A stretch of 64,000 nucleotides of DNA from Fidelibacterota bacterium (GTDB lineage Bacteria > Fidelibacterota > Marinisomatia > Marinisomatales > Marinisomataceae): positions 302,127 through 366,126 of the forward strand of contig BOWX01000001.1 of NCBI GenBank assembly GCA_019650355.1, written 5' to 3'. How positions within the stretch are numbered: position 1 is the stretch's first letter; each line of letters begins with the position of its first letter. The notes under the pieces are model-generated. The model ran no database searches, had not been told where the DNA came from, and was given only the letters and a program-made list of their open reading frames with translations. Made by a program: the position numbers and the translations under genes. Shown one piece after another: positions 9,679-18,775 of this stretch.

Positions 9679-11069
9679 TTGATTTACTTTCTATTAGATA
9701 ATAAATCTCTATCTGTATTTACAGAATCATCCACTAAACAGAATCTATCACTCGCATCTAAAGCTAAGTTACATTTAAGTATTTCAAATACATTAAATGA
9801 TTCAAAAAAACTCAATTCTATCATTGCCAGAGCATTAGATGAAATCAGCGAAGAAATTAATTTAACAAATAATTTAGCTTCTATTATTATTGATGATTCT
9901 ATTCTTTCTCACTCCATAGTTATTAGATCAAAAAAATATGATAATATTGATCACCAAATCAAAGAAGAAAGCGAGTTGAAATGGGGAGATAATACTACCA
10001 ATTACTTTTTTGTTTCTGAAGAAAAAAAGACCCCAAAAAATATATTTCATTCAGTTGCAATACATCATTTATTGAGGGAAAAAATAAAACTAAATTTTAA
10101 CAATTTTGGTTTAAGTGTAAAATACATGGTTCCCTTATCATCAATTTTAACTGTCGGCTTAAAGCCTTCGCAATTTTCTGTAATAAAAAAAGGTAATAAA
10201 TATCAATTTTTTGGAAATACAAGAAAAGGTTTTATGTTTTTTAAATAAATTTTTCTGGAACAAAAAAAGTAGAAGAGAAAATTATTGGCTTATTGGATAT
10301 ACCAAAAATAAAAAAGTCAGATTTAGTTAACCAAAATTTAAAGTTTATATTTTTTAACAAAACAAAAATTTTTGAGTATTTAGCAAATTATATTTTTAAT
10401 AAAACTCCATTATTGAACTTTGCTGAGACCAATAATGCACAAATTGTATCTGGTCAATTCAATATTAAAACCCCTTCTTATTCTCCTTTACATAAAGAAT
10501 TTAAATTTGATAATATAATTAAAAATTTATCATCTGGTTTTCTATCATTCTTGTTTCTTTTATTGATAGTTTCAATGTTTTCAAACTTTGATTTTTTAAG
10601 GATTGAAACTTCTTCAAATTTCAATGAATCAAATATAGTATTTGAAGATATGGTTGAAGAAAAGTTATCACCCAATAACTCAATTTTAATGATTAAAAAT
10701 TTATTATTTTTAAAAGATAGATTTTCAGAAATAAATAGTTTTTTATTAACTGAGTCTGAATTTATTGTCAACGGCGATAGCGTTGAATTTGAGCAAATTA
10801 ATTCATATCCAGCTTTTTCAAAAAATAATATTAGTTTTAATGAACTACTAATTGTCTTATTCGAAGTTGAAAAGAACCTAAAATTTAAAGTCTTTGAATC
10901 GGAAGTTGATAAAAAACAAATCCAAAATGTAGTTTTAAAGTTCAACAGCTTTGAAAATTCCATAAATGCACTATCTATTATGATTGAGTATGAAAACCTA
11001 TCTTTAAGAAAAGCATTTCTTGAAAATAATTCTAAAAGTATTCATCTATATATTTCAATAATAAAATGA
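9679..11069 (+). CDS. GspL/PilM-like bitopic protein (one frameshift near 10245)
   Basis: Two open frames (9679-10248 and 10245-11069) read as one protein of about 460 residues if a single base is inserted or lost near 10245. The first has a TTG start, and the codons between 10245 and 10293 are open in the second frame. The N-terminal 260 residues look like a divergent actin-fold cytoplasmic domain. A single membrane segment follows (FLSFLFLLLIVSMF, near 10540), then a periplasmic part. This layout resembles GspL of type II secretion or a PilM-PilN fusion. Similarity is structural only, with no strong motif, so the assignment is tentative. Its end overlaps rsmD by 4 bases. Confidence 0.5.
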
Positions 11070-11575
11070 TGAAAATAAACTCTGGAATATTTAGAAATTC
11101 TAGTATTGAAACCTTAAAAAACTCCTCTTTTAGACCAACTACTTCAATATGTCGAAAAAGTTTTTTTGATACTATAGGCCCCTTAGAAAAAAAATCGTTT
11201 CTTGATATATTTGCTGGTTCTGGAATAATGGGCTTTGAAGCTGCTAGTAGAGGCGCTAAAAATGTCACTTTTGTAGAATTGAACAAAAAATACTTAAATC
11301 AAATCATTTCAAATTCTAAAAAATTTAAATATAATCAATTTTATTTTATGGCAAGAGATGCTCATAGATTCATTAAAAAATCAGAAAATTTTGATATAAT
11401 TTTTGCTGATCCACCTTATGAACTTTATGAGTTAAATTTATTTGTCAAAAATGCTGTGAAAAAGCTTAATAAGGGGGGCATATTAGTTATTGAATGCTCT
11501 TCAAAGGAAACGCTTGAAGGATTCGATAAAATTGCTAAATTCGGGGATACAAACTTACTATATTGGAAAGTATGA
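11066..11575 (+). CDS. rsmD: 16S rRNA (guanine966-N2)-methyltransferase RsmD
   Basis: A 169-residue SAM-dependent methyltransferase. Visible are the RsmD start region (INSGIFRN, FRPTTSICRKSFFDTIG), the SAM-binding motif FLDIFAGSGIMGFEAASRGA and the catalytic motif ADPPYE. It methylates G966 in 16S rRNA. The stop overlaps the coaD start (ATGA). rsmD-coaD is a frequent gene pair in bacteria, which supports both calls. Confidence 0.93.
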   Translation: MMKINSGIFRNSSIETLKNSSFRPTTSICRKSFFDTIGPLEKKSFLDIFAGSGIMGFEAASRGAKNVTFVELNKKYLNQIISNSKKFKYNQFYFMARDAHRFIKKSENFDIIFADPPYELYELNLFVKNAVKKLNKGGILVIECSSKETLEGFDKIAKFGDTNLLYWKV

Positions 11576-12057
11576 AAAGGATAATATATCCAGGAACATT
11601 TGACCCGATTCATTATGGTCACATCGACATAGCTAGAAGAGCATCAAAGTTGTTTGATGAGGTATACATGTGCGTGTCAGATAATCAACATAAAAATCCA
11701 CTCTTTTCACATGATGAAAGAGTTGAAATGATTGAAGAATGTACAAGTGATCTTGATAATGTATCAGCATATTCAAATCCAAATAATCTGGTTGTGAAGT
11801 TTGCACAAGATAAAGGAGCTATTGCTATAATTCGAGGTTTGAGGCATGTAAGTGACTTTGAGTTAGAGTTTCAAATGGCAAATGTTAATCATGGAATAAA
11901 TTCTGAAGTTTCTACAATATTAATGGTTTCAAATGAAAAATTTCTACATTTAAATTCCAGTATTATTAGAGAATTAGCAGAATACAACACAGATTTATCA
12001 AAATTTGTGCCAAAAAATGTTGAAGAAAGGCTAATGGAAAAGCTAAAAGGTTTATAA
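11572..12057 (+). CDS. coaD: Phosphopantetheine adenylyltransferase
   Basis: Makes dephospho-CoA from 4'-phosphopantetheine and ATP. The start is set at the ATG at 11572 ([17 protein letters not shown]) rather than an in-frame TTG three codons upstream. This gives the normal N terminus and the ATGA overlap with rsmD. Motifs: [10 protein letters not shown] at residues 8-17, the family motif [19 protein letters not shown] and the second nucleotidyl motif [10 protein letters not shown]. Its 161 residues are the usual length. The stop shares a base with the icd start. Confidence 0.95.
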   Translation: MKRIIYPGTFDPIHYGHIDIARRASKLFDEVYMCVSDNQHKNPLFSHDERVEMIEECTSDLDNVSAYSNPNNLVVKFAQDKGAIAIIRGLRHVSDFELEFQMANVNHGINSEVSTILMVSNEKFLHLNSSIIRELAEYNTDLSKFVPKNVEERLMEKLKGL

Positions 12058-13314
12058 TGGCAGATAAAATTCAAATTAAAGATGGAAAGTTAATTGTTCC
12101 TGATCAACCAATTATACCATTTATTGAAGGAGATGGTATTGGACCTGATATTTGGGCAGCAGCTCAACGAGTAATTGATGCAGCAGTTGAACATACTTAT
12201 CACGGGGCTAGAAAAATTGAGTGGTTAGAAGTTCTTTGCGGTGAAAAATCCTACGATAAAAATGGTGAATGGCTTCCTGAAGAAACATTAGAAACTTTAC
12301 GATCACACTTAGTTGGAATTAAAGGTCCATTAACAACTCCAATTGGTGGAGGAATTCGTTCTTTAAATGTTGCATTGAGGAAAGAATTAGACTTATATGC
12401 ATGTGTAAGACCTGTCAGATGGTTTAGAGGAACGCCTGCAGCTATTTTAAATCCTCAAAGAGTAGATTTTGTATTATTTAGAGAAAATACGGAAGATGTG
12501 TATGCTGGTATTGAATTTGAAAATGGTTCAGATGAAGCAGGAAAAATAATTGAATTAATGACTGAATTTGGTCAAAAAAAATTAGATTCCCTGAATCAAG
12601 CTCTTTTGGACTAAAACCTATTTCAAAGAAGGCTCTATTAGGTTATTTGATGCAGCTCTTAATTATGCTATTGATAATAACAGAAAATCAGTTACTATAG
12701 TTCATAAAGGCAATATTATGAAGTTTACGGAAGGTTATTTTAAAAAGTGGACGTATGCTCATGCAGAAGAACATTATGGAGATAAAGTGTTTACATGGGC
12801 ACAATATGATAGAATTCAAGAAGAAAAAGGAACTGAAGCAGCAAACACTGCTCAAAAAAAAGCTATTTTAGATGGAAAAATTATTATAAAAGATGTTATT
12901 GCTGATGCATTTCTTCAACAAATTTTACTACGACCAAATGAATATGACGTTATTGCAACTATGAATCTTAATGGTGATTATTTATCTGATTCTGCAGCAG
13001 CAGCAGTTGGGGGTATTGGAATAGCTCCAGGAGCAAATATTAATTACAAAACAGGACACGCCATTTTTGAAGCAACTCATGGAACTGCACCAAAATATGC
13101 TGGTTTAGACAAAGTAAATCCATCTTCAGTAATTCTTTCAGCTGTTATGATGCTGAACTATATGGGATGGAAAGAAGCTGCTAATTCCATTGAATATGCT
13201 TTAGAGAAAGCAATTTTTAATAAAAAAGTAACTTATGATTTTCATCGCTTAATGGATAATGCTACTTTATTAAAATGCTCTGAGTTTGGCGATGAAATTA
13301 TCAGCAAATTCTAA
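12057..13314 (+). CDS. icd: Isocitrate dehydrogenase (NADP type), one frameshift
   Basis: TCA-cycle enzyme making 2-oxoglutarate. The N-terminal part has [13 protein letters not shown] and the substrate-binding [14 protein letters not shown]. The C-terminal part has [31 protein letters not shown] and [14 protein letters not shown] shift between about 12595 and 12620 splits them; the intervening bases translate in the third frame to [19 protein letters not shown], so nothing is missing. The total of about 418 residues is normal for the family. The break is most likely a sequencing error. Confidence 0.93.
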
Positions 13315-13320
13315 TAAGTC

Positions 13321-14295
13321 ATGTTTATCGATAATGCAAAAATTGAGCTGCAAGCAGGCAATGGTGGTGATGGCGCAGTAGCGTTTCGAAGAGAAAAATA
13401 CATTGATAAAGGCGGTCCCAACGGCGGAGACGGCGGTAGAGGTGGTAACATTATTTTTGAAACCAATCCCAACCTTCACACTTTACAGGATATTCGATAC
13501 AAAAAAATGTATAAGGCCAAAAATGGTCAAGCAGGTGGATCTAATAATCAAACCGGTAAATCAGGAGAGGACTTAATTATTCAAGTTCCTTGTGGAACTA
13601 TTATAAAAAACATTGAAAACCAAACCATTATCAAAGACTTAATTAAAGAAAATGAATCATACATTATTTGTAATGGAGGAATTGGCGGAAAAGGAAATGT
13701 TCATTTTAAATCTGCAACTCAACAAACTCCAAGATTTTCTCAAGAAGGAACAAAAGGCGAATTTTTATCTGTCGAGCTTGAATTAAAAGTTTTAGCTGAT
13801 GTTGGATTGGTTGGATTACCAAATGCTGGAAAATCAACACTTTTGTCGGTGTTGACGACGGCAAAACCAAAAATAGCAGATTATCCATTTACAACATTGC
13901 AACCTCATTTAGGAATAGTTAAATATGGAGAATATCAGTCTTTTGTGATGGCTGATATACCAGGATTAATTGAAGGTGCTAGTAAGGGAAAAGGATTAGG
14001 ACATCAATTTTTAAAACACATTGAAAGAAATAAAATTTTACTTTTCATGATTGATGTTGAAGAAAATAACCCCATTGATGTTTATAATCAATTGATGGAT
14101 GAGCTTGTAGGGTTTAACAAGGACCTTCTTGAAAAAGATCGGTTAATTGTTAGAACAAAGATAGATACTGCATCAGAAGATGTTGTTGAAAGATGGAGTT
14201 CATTTCCAGAAGAATTCATCGATATTTCATCAGTTTCAAACAAAGGGTTAAATGTATTAAAAGATAAGCTTGTATCTTTTCTATCGGCTTCATAG
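13321..14295 (+). CDS. obgE: GTPase ObgE/CgtA
   Basis: A 324-residue ribosome-associated GTPase of 50S assembly. The glycine-rich Obg fold (residues 1 to about 155) has GNGGDGAVAFRREKY and GGPNGGDGGRGGN. The G domain has G1 GLPNAGKST, G3 DIPGLIEGAS with GKGLGHQFLKHIER, and a tail with G5-like ISSVSNKGL. The G4 motif appears as RTKID rather than NKxD. It ends just after the G domain, so the variable C-terminal OCT domain is absent, as in many species. Confidence 0.95.
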   Translation: MFIDNAKIELQAGNGGDGAVAFRREKYIDKGGPNGGDGGRGGNIIFETNPNLHTLQDIRYKKMYKAKNGQAGGSNNQTGKSGEDLIIQVPCGTIIKNIENQTIIKDLIKENESYIICNGGIGGKGNVHFKSATQQTPRFSQEGTKGEFLSVELELKVLADVGLVGLPNAGKSTLLSVLTTAKPKIADYPFTTLQPHLGIVKYGEYQSFVMADIPGLIEGASKGKGLGHQFLKHIERNKILLFMIDVEENNPIDVYNQLMDELVGFNKDLLEKDRLIVRTKIDTASEDVVERWSSFPEEFIDISSVSNKGLNVLKDKLVSFLSAS

Positions 14296-14321
14296 TATTC
14301 CTAATGTAAATTTAAAGACTT

Positions 14322-14408
14322 GGAGAGGTGGCTGAGTGGCTGAAAGCGGCACCCTGCTAAGGTGTTATACTCGTAAGGGTATCGAGGGTTCGAATCCCTC
14401 TCTCTCCG
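14322..14408 (+). tRNA. tRNA-Ser (anticodon GCT)
   Basis: An 87-base cloverleaf. The acceptor stem is GGAGAGG pairing with TCTCTCC, with discriminator G. The anticodon stem is GCACC/GGTGT with loop CTGCTAA, giving anticodon GCT (reads AGC/AGT). A long type II variable arm (TACTCGTAAGGGTA) and a T arm AGGGTTCGAATCCCT complete it. The long variable arm is diagnostic of tRNA-Ser here. CCA is not encoded. Confidence 0.95.
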
Positions 14409-14411
14409 CAT

Positions 14412-14666
14412 ATGAATTTTTCTTTTAAAAAAATTTTAATTTTTATATTGTCGTTTCCATTTCTGCTTTTAGTTTTAATAATTGGAGCACCATTTAGAAT
14501 ATTTAGTAAACTGCCTCCAGTTACAAGATCTATAATTCATAGTCCATACAGTTTTTGTGTTGAAACATTAAGTCTTATCGAAAATAAAATTGATTTAATT
14601 TTTAACATCATTGCAATCATATTTATTTCTGTCTCAGTCTTTTATATTTTTCATCTCATTTTTTAA
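14412..14666 (+). CDS. Small two-segment membrane protein, unknown
   Basis: An 84-residue protein with two hydrophobic segments (about residues 8-27 and 63-83) separated by a short basic, polar loop (FRIFSKLPPVTRSIIHSPYSFC). The ATG lies 3 bases after the tRNA and no clear Shine-Dalgarno is seen, so the start is uncertain. I do not recognise the family. It is followed after 9 bases by the thioredoxin-fold gene. Confidence 0.55.
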   Translation: MNFSFKKILIFILSFPFLLLVLIIGAPFRIFSKLPPVTRSIIHSPYSFCVETLSLIENKIDLIFNIIAIIFISVSVFYIFHLIF

Positions 14667-14675
14667 GGAGTTACT

Positions 14676-15227
14676 ATGGCATTAACATACTCATCAATGC
14701 TTGAATTAGGTTCAAAAATGCCTCATTTTGAGCTTAAAAATGTAATGGACGATAAAATGTATGCTTCAACTTCTTTTTTCAACAAAAAACCTTCATTAAT
14801 TATGGTCATTTGCAATCATTGTCCATATGTCATTCATTATCATGAGGAATTGAAGAAAATGAATAATGATTTTAAGGATAGAATAGATTTTGTGGCAATA
14901 AGCTCAAATGATATCATTAATTATCCACAAGATGGACCAAAGCAAATGAAGCAGCTCTTTAAAGATTTAGGTTTATCTTTTCCATACTTGTTTGATGAAA
15001 CTCAGAATGTTGCTAGAGCTTTAAAAGCAGAATGTACTCCAGAATTTTATCTTTACAATAATAAAAATATGTTAGTTTACAGAGGAAGAATGGATAATTC
15101 ATCTCCTGGAAATGATATTGAAATTACAGGGAATGACTTAAGAAGTGCTTGCACAAACTTGTTAAATGGAAGTACTATTTCTTCAAATCAACACCCTTCA
15201 ATGGGATGTAATATCAAGTGGAAATAA
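14676..15227 (+). CDS. Thioredoxin-fold (redoxin/AhpC-TSA-like) protein
   Basis: A 183-residue thioredoxin-fold protein with no signal peptide, so probably cytoplasmic. The active site is CNHC (Cys46 and Cys49) in the context MVICNHCPYVIHYHEEL, typical of the PRX-like-1 subgroup of redoxins. The region DETQNVARALKAECTPEFYLY carries the usual cis-proline loop (TPEF). A good Shine-Dalgarno (AAGGAG) stands 7 bases before the ATG. Likely a thiol-disulfide or peroxide-handling enzyme; the exact substrate is not evident. Confidence 0.85.
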   Translation: MALTYSSMLELGSKMPHFELKNVMDDKMYASTSFFNKKPSLIMVICNHCPYVIHYHEELKKMNNDFKDRIDFVAISSNDIINYPQDGPKQMKQLFKDLGLSFPYLFDETQNVARALKAECTPEFYLYNNKNMLVYRGRMDNSSPGNDIEITGNDLRSACTNLLNGSTISSNQHPSMGCNIKWK

Positions 15228-15230
15228 TTC

Positions 15231-15344
15231 CTATTTAAATCTGTCTAAGATACCTCTAATGATATCTCTAATAATTATTAGAATAATCGATAGAATGAAC
15301 AGACCAATTATAACAATTAATACTATTTCAAGACTTTCAAACAT
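15231..15344 (-). CDS. 37-residue single-pass membrane protein downstream of amidase
   Basis: Reading on the minus strand, an ATG at 15344 opens a 37-codon frame (start MFESLEIVLIVII, end RGILDRFK) ending at 15231. It is almost entirely one hydrophobic helix with a basic tail. Its start overlaps the stop of the amidase gene by one base (TAATG), the pattern of a translationally coupled operon partner. No family is recognised. A chance ORF cannot be excluded because it is short. Confidence 0.45.
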   Translation of the reverse strand: MFESLEIVLIVIIGLFILSIILIIIRDIIRGILDRFK

Positions 15345-16738
15345 TATAGGTTTGGTGAAGGTTTAAATTGAATTAATTTTTCTGCAGCATAAGCAAACTC
15401 AATTAGTTTCTTATCATCCCATTTTGAACCAATAAAAGACATTCCAATTGGTAGGTTATCAACATATTCAAAAGGAATAGTCACATGAGGATAGCCTGCC
15501 ATTGCTGCATAACTACCATTAACCCAAAATTTATATTCAGCAATTGCTTCATCGTCTCCACCTTCATGGTTGATTGCCCATGCAGGGCTCCAAGAAAGGC
15601 CAACCAAAGCTTCAATATCATATTCTTTAATAAAGCTATCAATTTCATCTCTTGTTTGTAAAACGCGTTCAAGAGCAAGTAAGTATTCTTCTTTTTGTGA
15701 TGTTGTATCATTACTGTCGTAAAAATGACTTTGATCAAAATGTTTTAAAACTTCCTCTTTATTATCTTCATTAAAAGCAATTAGCTCATCAAGTGTTTTA
15801 AATTCTGAATTCGAGCTAGCCAGATATTGTTCTAATCCAACTTTAAACTCATACAATAAAACAAGCAACTCTTCGGGACCAGGATATTCTCTGTTATCAT
15901 CAATATCTATAACTGTTGCACCAGCTTCTTCAAGCATCATTCTAATTTTTTTAAGCATAAGCTTTCCATCAGAATTCATACTACCCGTCGGTAAAAGTCC
16001 AAATCTTTTTCCAGCAAGGCTTGAATCATTTAAGTCAGAGGTAAAATTAAAATTAAAATCATCAGGAATATTAAGTGTCGCCGGATCATTCAAATCAACA
16101 CCAGAAATAATTTCTAAAATTTTTGCTGCTGAACTCACAGAATTCGCCATAGGTCCAGCAGTATCTTGCGTAGAAGATATTGGAATAATTCCAGACCTAC
16201 TTACCAGTCCAACAGTTGGCTTGATTCCAACAATACCATTTACGGAAGAAGGACAACTTACAGATCCGTTTGTTTCAGTACCAATAGCAACATCAACTAA
16301 TCCAGTAGCAACAACAACCCCTGAACCAGAACTTGAGCCACATGGTGTACGCATTTCTCCGTATGGATTTATAGTTTGTCCTCCCATACTAGACCATCCA
16401 CTAGTTGATGTAGAAGAGCGAAAGTTTGCCCATTCTGAAAGATTTGTTTTTCCAATGATAAAGTACCCGTTATCAATAAGTTTTTGAGCCAAAAAAGCAT
16501 TTTTATTTGGAAAATTGTTTTCTAATGCTTTTGAACCAGCAGTATTGGCAAAACCTACAACATCAATGTTATCTTTCACAGCAATAGGTTTTAAGCCTTT
16601 CTTTAAATTTTCTTCAATTTGTTCATTAGATAATTTGCTTATATAAATATTATATTTTTGTTCAATATCTATATTTTCACTTGATTTAGAGCATCCACAG
16701 ATGAAAAGAATTACCAAAATAAATATAAAATTTCTCAT
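15344..16738 (-). CDS. Amidase-signature lipoprotein
   Basis: A 464-residue amidase. I start it at the ATG at 16738 because GGGAG stands upstream and the protein then begins with a lipoprotein signal (FIFILVILFICGC). The amidase signature is clear: catalytic Lys in PIAVKDNIDV, then GSSSGSGVVVATGLVDVAIGTETNG with the Ser-cis-Ser pair, and CPSSVNGIVGIKPTVGLV. It would hydrolyse an amide on the periplasmic or surface side of a membrane. Similar secreted amidases act on diverse amides, so the substrate is unknown. It faces the XRE operon across a shared promoter region. Confidence 0.85.
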   Translation of the reverse strand: MRNFIFILVILFICGCSKSSENIDIEQKYNIYISKLSNEQIEENLKKGLKPIAVKDNIDVVGFANTAGSKALENNFPNKNAFLAQKLIDNGYFIIGKTNLSEWANFRSSTSTSGWSSMGGQTINPYGEMRTPCGSSSGSGVVVATGLVDVAIGTETNGSVSCPSSVNGIVGIKPTVGLVSRSGIIPISSTQDTAGPMANSVSSAAKILEIISGVDLNDPATLNIPDDFNFNFTSDLNDSSLAGKRFGLLPTGSMNSDGKLMLKKIRMMLEEAGATVIDIDDNREYPGPEELLVLLYEFKVGLEQYLASSNSEFKTLDELIAFNEDNKEEVLKHFDQSHFYDSNDTTSQKEEYLLALERVLQTRDEIDSFIKEYDIEALVGLSWSPAWAINHEGGDDEAIAEYKFWVNGSYAAMAGYPHVTIPFEYVDNLPIGMSFIGSKWDDKKLIEFAYAAEKLIQFKPSPNL

Positions 16739-16758
16739 TTTTAAAAAACTCCCTTTTT

Positions 16759-16776
16759 TGTAAAGTGTACTTGACA
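16759..16776. promoter_or_regulatory. Inverted-repeat operator, copy 1
   Basis: TGTAAAGTGTACTTGACA is an imperfect inverted repeat (arms TGTAAAGT and ACTTGACA around GT). It differs at one position from the perfect copy at 49228-49245. It overlaps the -35 box of the promoter described next and lies 21 bases upstream of the amidase start on the other strand. The small XRE regulator encoded at 17273 is the obvious candidate to bind it; that link is inference. Confidence 0.6.
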
Positions 16777-16799
16777 TTTTAATTAGTTTAGTTTAGTAT
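16771..16799 (+). promoter_or_regulatory. Sigma-70-type promoter of the XRE/membrane-protein operon
   Basis: TTGACA (16771-16776), a 17-base spacer and TAGTAT (16794-16799) form a good vegetative promoter about 37 bases before the first ATG of the operon. The -35 box is the right-hand end of the operator, so a bound repressor would block it. Confidence 0.55.
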
Positions 16800-16835
16800 T
16801 ACGTAATTTTTACTTAAAGATATTAAGGAGAAATA

Positions 16836-17289
16836 ATGACTAAAATAACACATAAAGGATTATGGTTTAAATATTCTTCTTAAGCGATGAAGATAAAAAA
16901 CTTCTAAAAAACTTTTTTATCGCTTTGCTTTGTGGATTTTTAGATTGGGCTTTCTTCAGATAAATCATCTCTGACAATGTGGTCAGAGATTTTCATCCTT
17001 CATTATTTTATATAATGCCTTCCTAGCATTAATTCCTGGTTTTTTTACTATAAAATACAATTATGAATTATACAAAAATCAGGACGAGTTATATCAAAAG
17101 TTTCATGATTTCTCATTAATAGCAGGTTTTATAGGTTTTGCAATTTTTGGTTTAATTTTACATTATGTATCTCTTTACACTAATTATCAACCTGTATGGA
17201 TGGATTATGTTTTATGCTCCATTGTTGGAATGGTTATTGGTCAAGTATATTTTTATAAAAAATTTATGAATAATGAAAAACAATATTAA
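16836..17289 (+). CDS. Multi-pass membrane protein partnered with XRE regulator (several frameshifts)
   Basis: Starts at an ATG with AAGGAG seven bases upstream and ends at 17289. Reading across three shifts (near 16882, 16958 and 17018) gives about 150 residues. A soluble start (LSDEDKKLLKNFF) is followed by four likely membrane segments, including IALLCGFLDWAFF, NAFLALIPGFF and AGFIGFAIFGLILHYVSLY, then a basic end. Small membrane proteins of this shape often sit next to short XRE regulators. Its last 17 bases overlap the regulator gene. Conservation across the breaks suggests sequencing errors, not decay. Confidence 0.6.
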
Positions 17290-17470
17290 AAAACTAAGAA
17301 ATGAATTGAAAATCAGTCAGAAGGATTTGGCTGAATCTTTGAACGTAAGTAGACAAACTATCAATGCAATTGAAACTGGTAAGTTTGATCCATCACTTAC
17401 TCTAACAATCAAAATTACACGCTTTTTTAAAAAGAGCTTAGAAGAAATATTTATAATGGAAAAACAGTAA
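17273..17470 (+). CDS. Short XRE-family transcriptional regulator
   Basis: A 65-residue protein that is essentially one helix-turn-helix domain: LRNELKISQKDLAESLNVSRQTINAIETGKFDPSL, with the SQ/SRQTINAIE recognition helix typical of the YozG-like subgroup. These tiny regulators commonly repress their own operon with a neighbouring membrane protein. It overlaps that membrane-protein gene by 17 bases and is followed after 2 bases by a MORN-repeat gene. It is the likely ligand of the inverted-repeat operators at 16759 and 49228 (inference). Confidence 0.9.
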   Translation: MKNNIKKLRNELKISQKDLAESLNVSRQTINAIETGKFDPSLTLTIKITRFFKKSLEEIFIMEKQ

Positions 17471-17472
17471 AA

Positions 17473-17886
17473 ATGAAAAAATTAATTTTCCTTATTTGTA
17501 TGATCGCAATTAGTTATGGACAAACTGTAACAAACGGTGGCTTTGAAACTAATGTTTTCAATAGAAACACTGGCGAAAGAATCTATACAGAGTATTACGA
17601 TGAAAAGCAGGTAAGAATTAAAATGATTCGAACTGTAAAAGGGAGGATGAATCATGGACCCTATAAAGATTTTTATGAAAGTGGAGCATTAAGAACAGAG
17701 GCAAATTATCGTAACGGAAAATTTGATGGTTTATATACTTTTTACCATGAAAATGGACAGATTTATGTACAAGTTGATTATAAGCGAGGGAATTTAAATG
17801 GAGATGTATCGTTTTTTGACGATCAAGGCCAATTAATTGAGATGATTAAATACAAAAATGGTAAACCAATTAACGAAGGAAAATAA
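17473..17886 (+). CDS. Secreted MORN-repeat (YwqK-like) protein
   Basis: A 137-residue protein with a signal peptide (MKKLIFLICMIAISYGQ). At least three MORN-2 repeats follow: HGPYKDFYESGALRTEANYRNGKFDGLYTFYHENGQ and a further GNLNGDVSFFDDQGQ unit. Databases often label this repeat type as a YwqK antitoxin; nothing here supports a toxin-antitoxin role. It is probably an envelope protein. It starts 2 bases after the XRE gene and its stop is 1 base before the CPBP protease start. Confidence 0.8.
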   Translation: MKKLIFLICMIAISYGQTVTNGGFETNVFNRNTGERIYTEYYDEKQVRIKMIRTVKGRMNHGPYKDFYESGALRTEANYRNGKFDGLYTFYHENGQIYVQVDYKRGNLNGDVSFFDDQGQLIEMIKYKNGKPINEGK

Positions 17887-17887
17887 A

Positions 17888-18775
17888 ATGGAACCAAGAA
17901 TACAAAATGGATTTTTAAGAGCAATTATTTTTATGCCAATATGGTTTGTAACACTTGCTTTATTTATGACTTTAACATCAACCTTATTGATGTTTGGGTC
18001 AGGAGTAGATATGGCTGACGAAAATGCAGTTCAAGCATTATTTGAAGTAAGTTTTGACTCGCCTATCATGTTATTCCTAACTGCTTCGCAGGTAGTAGCA
18101 AGTTTTTTAGCTTTATGGCTCGCAACAAAGTTTATTGATAGAAAACCTTTAATGTCTATCGGATTATCTGTAAAAGATAAAGCAAACGAAATGTTAATAG
18201 GTTTAGGTTTCGCTTTAGCATTTATTGGAGGTCTATTTTTTATTTTATGGTTGTTAGGAGCAATAACTATTACAGGGTACGTTGGTTTTAAGCCAGGAGT
18301 GTTCATCGTAAGTATGATGTTATTTTTAGCAGCATTTGATGAAGAGATAATCTTTAGAGGGTACGTATTAAATAATATGATGGATTCATCTAGTAGATGG
18401 GTTGCTCTTGCTGGTTCTTCAGCATTATTTGCTCTGATGCATGCTGGAAATCCAAGTGTTTGGAGTAACTGGGTACCAATGACTGAGTTATTTGCTGCAG
18501 GATTCATTTTAGGAATAAGCTATACTTTTACAAAGAATTTATGGTTTCCAACATTTTTTCACTTTGGATGGAATTTCTTCCAAGGACTTTTTGGTTTTGA
18601 AATCAGTGGAATTAATGTTGATTCATGGAAAATGATTAGTCATGAAAATACAGGTAACGTTCCTGATATTATTTCAGGTGGAGCATTTGGTATTGAAGGC
18701 TCGGTAATTACTTTGTCATGTACCATAATTTGTACTTATTTTATCTATAAGTACTACAATGAACTCGATAAATAA
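17888..18775 (+). CDS. CPBP-family intramembrane metalloprotease (CAAX-type)
   Basis: A 295-residue polytopic membrane protein. The start is placed at 17888 (MEPRIQNGF), not at an in-frame ATG ten codons earlier that lies in the preceding gene. The CPBP motifs are present: FDEEIIFRGYV (the EExxxR motif), FALMHAG and FFHFGWNF, giving the metal-binding glutamates and histidines of an Abi/Rce1-type protease. Members cleave or modify membrane proteins and often accompany signalling or stress operons. It overlaps the next gene by 17 bases. Confidence 0.88.
   Translation: MEPRIQNGFLRAIIFMPIWFVTLALFMTLTSTLLMFGSGVDMADENAVQALFEVSFDSPIMLFLTASQVVASFLALWLATKFIDRKPLMSIGLSVKDKANEMLIGLGFALAFIGGLFFILWLLGAITITGYVGFKPGVFIVSMMLFLAAFDEEIIFRGYVLNNMMDSSSRWVALAGSSALFALMHAGNPSVWSNWVPMTELFAAGFILGISYTFTKNLWFPTFFHFGWNFFQGLFGFEISGINVDSWKMISHENTGNVPDIISGGAFGIEGSVITLSCTIICTYFIYKYYNELDK

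Noticed and set aside
10478..10963. Long minus-strand ORF opposite the GspL-like gene
   Set aside because: It is a shadow frame: low-complexity Ser/Phe/Lys composition, no ribosome site, and the plus strand has a coherent membrane protein with overlaps to its neighbours.
12057..13314. True pseudogene of isocitrate dehydrogenase
   Set aside because: All parts are conserved with one single-base break, the same pattern as dozens of other housekeeping genes here, so sequencing error is simpler.
16967..16990. Perfect 9-bp inverted repeat ATCTCTGAC/GTCAGAGAT with a 6-base loop
   Set aside because: It lies inside reconstructed codons of the membrane protein (SSLTMWSEIF), has no T-tract and is short enough to arise by chance.
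17473..17886. YwqK-type toxin-antitoxin antitoxin
   Set aside because: The MORN repeats match that label, but there is a signal peptide and no toxin candidate next to it; the neighbours form an envelope operon.
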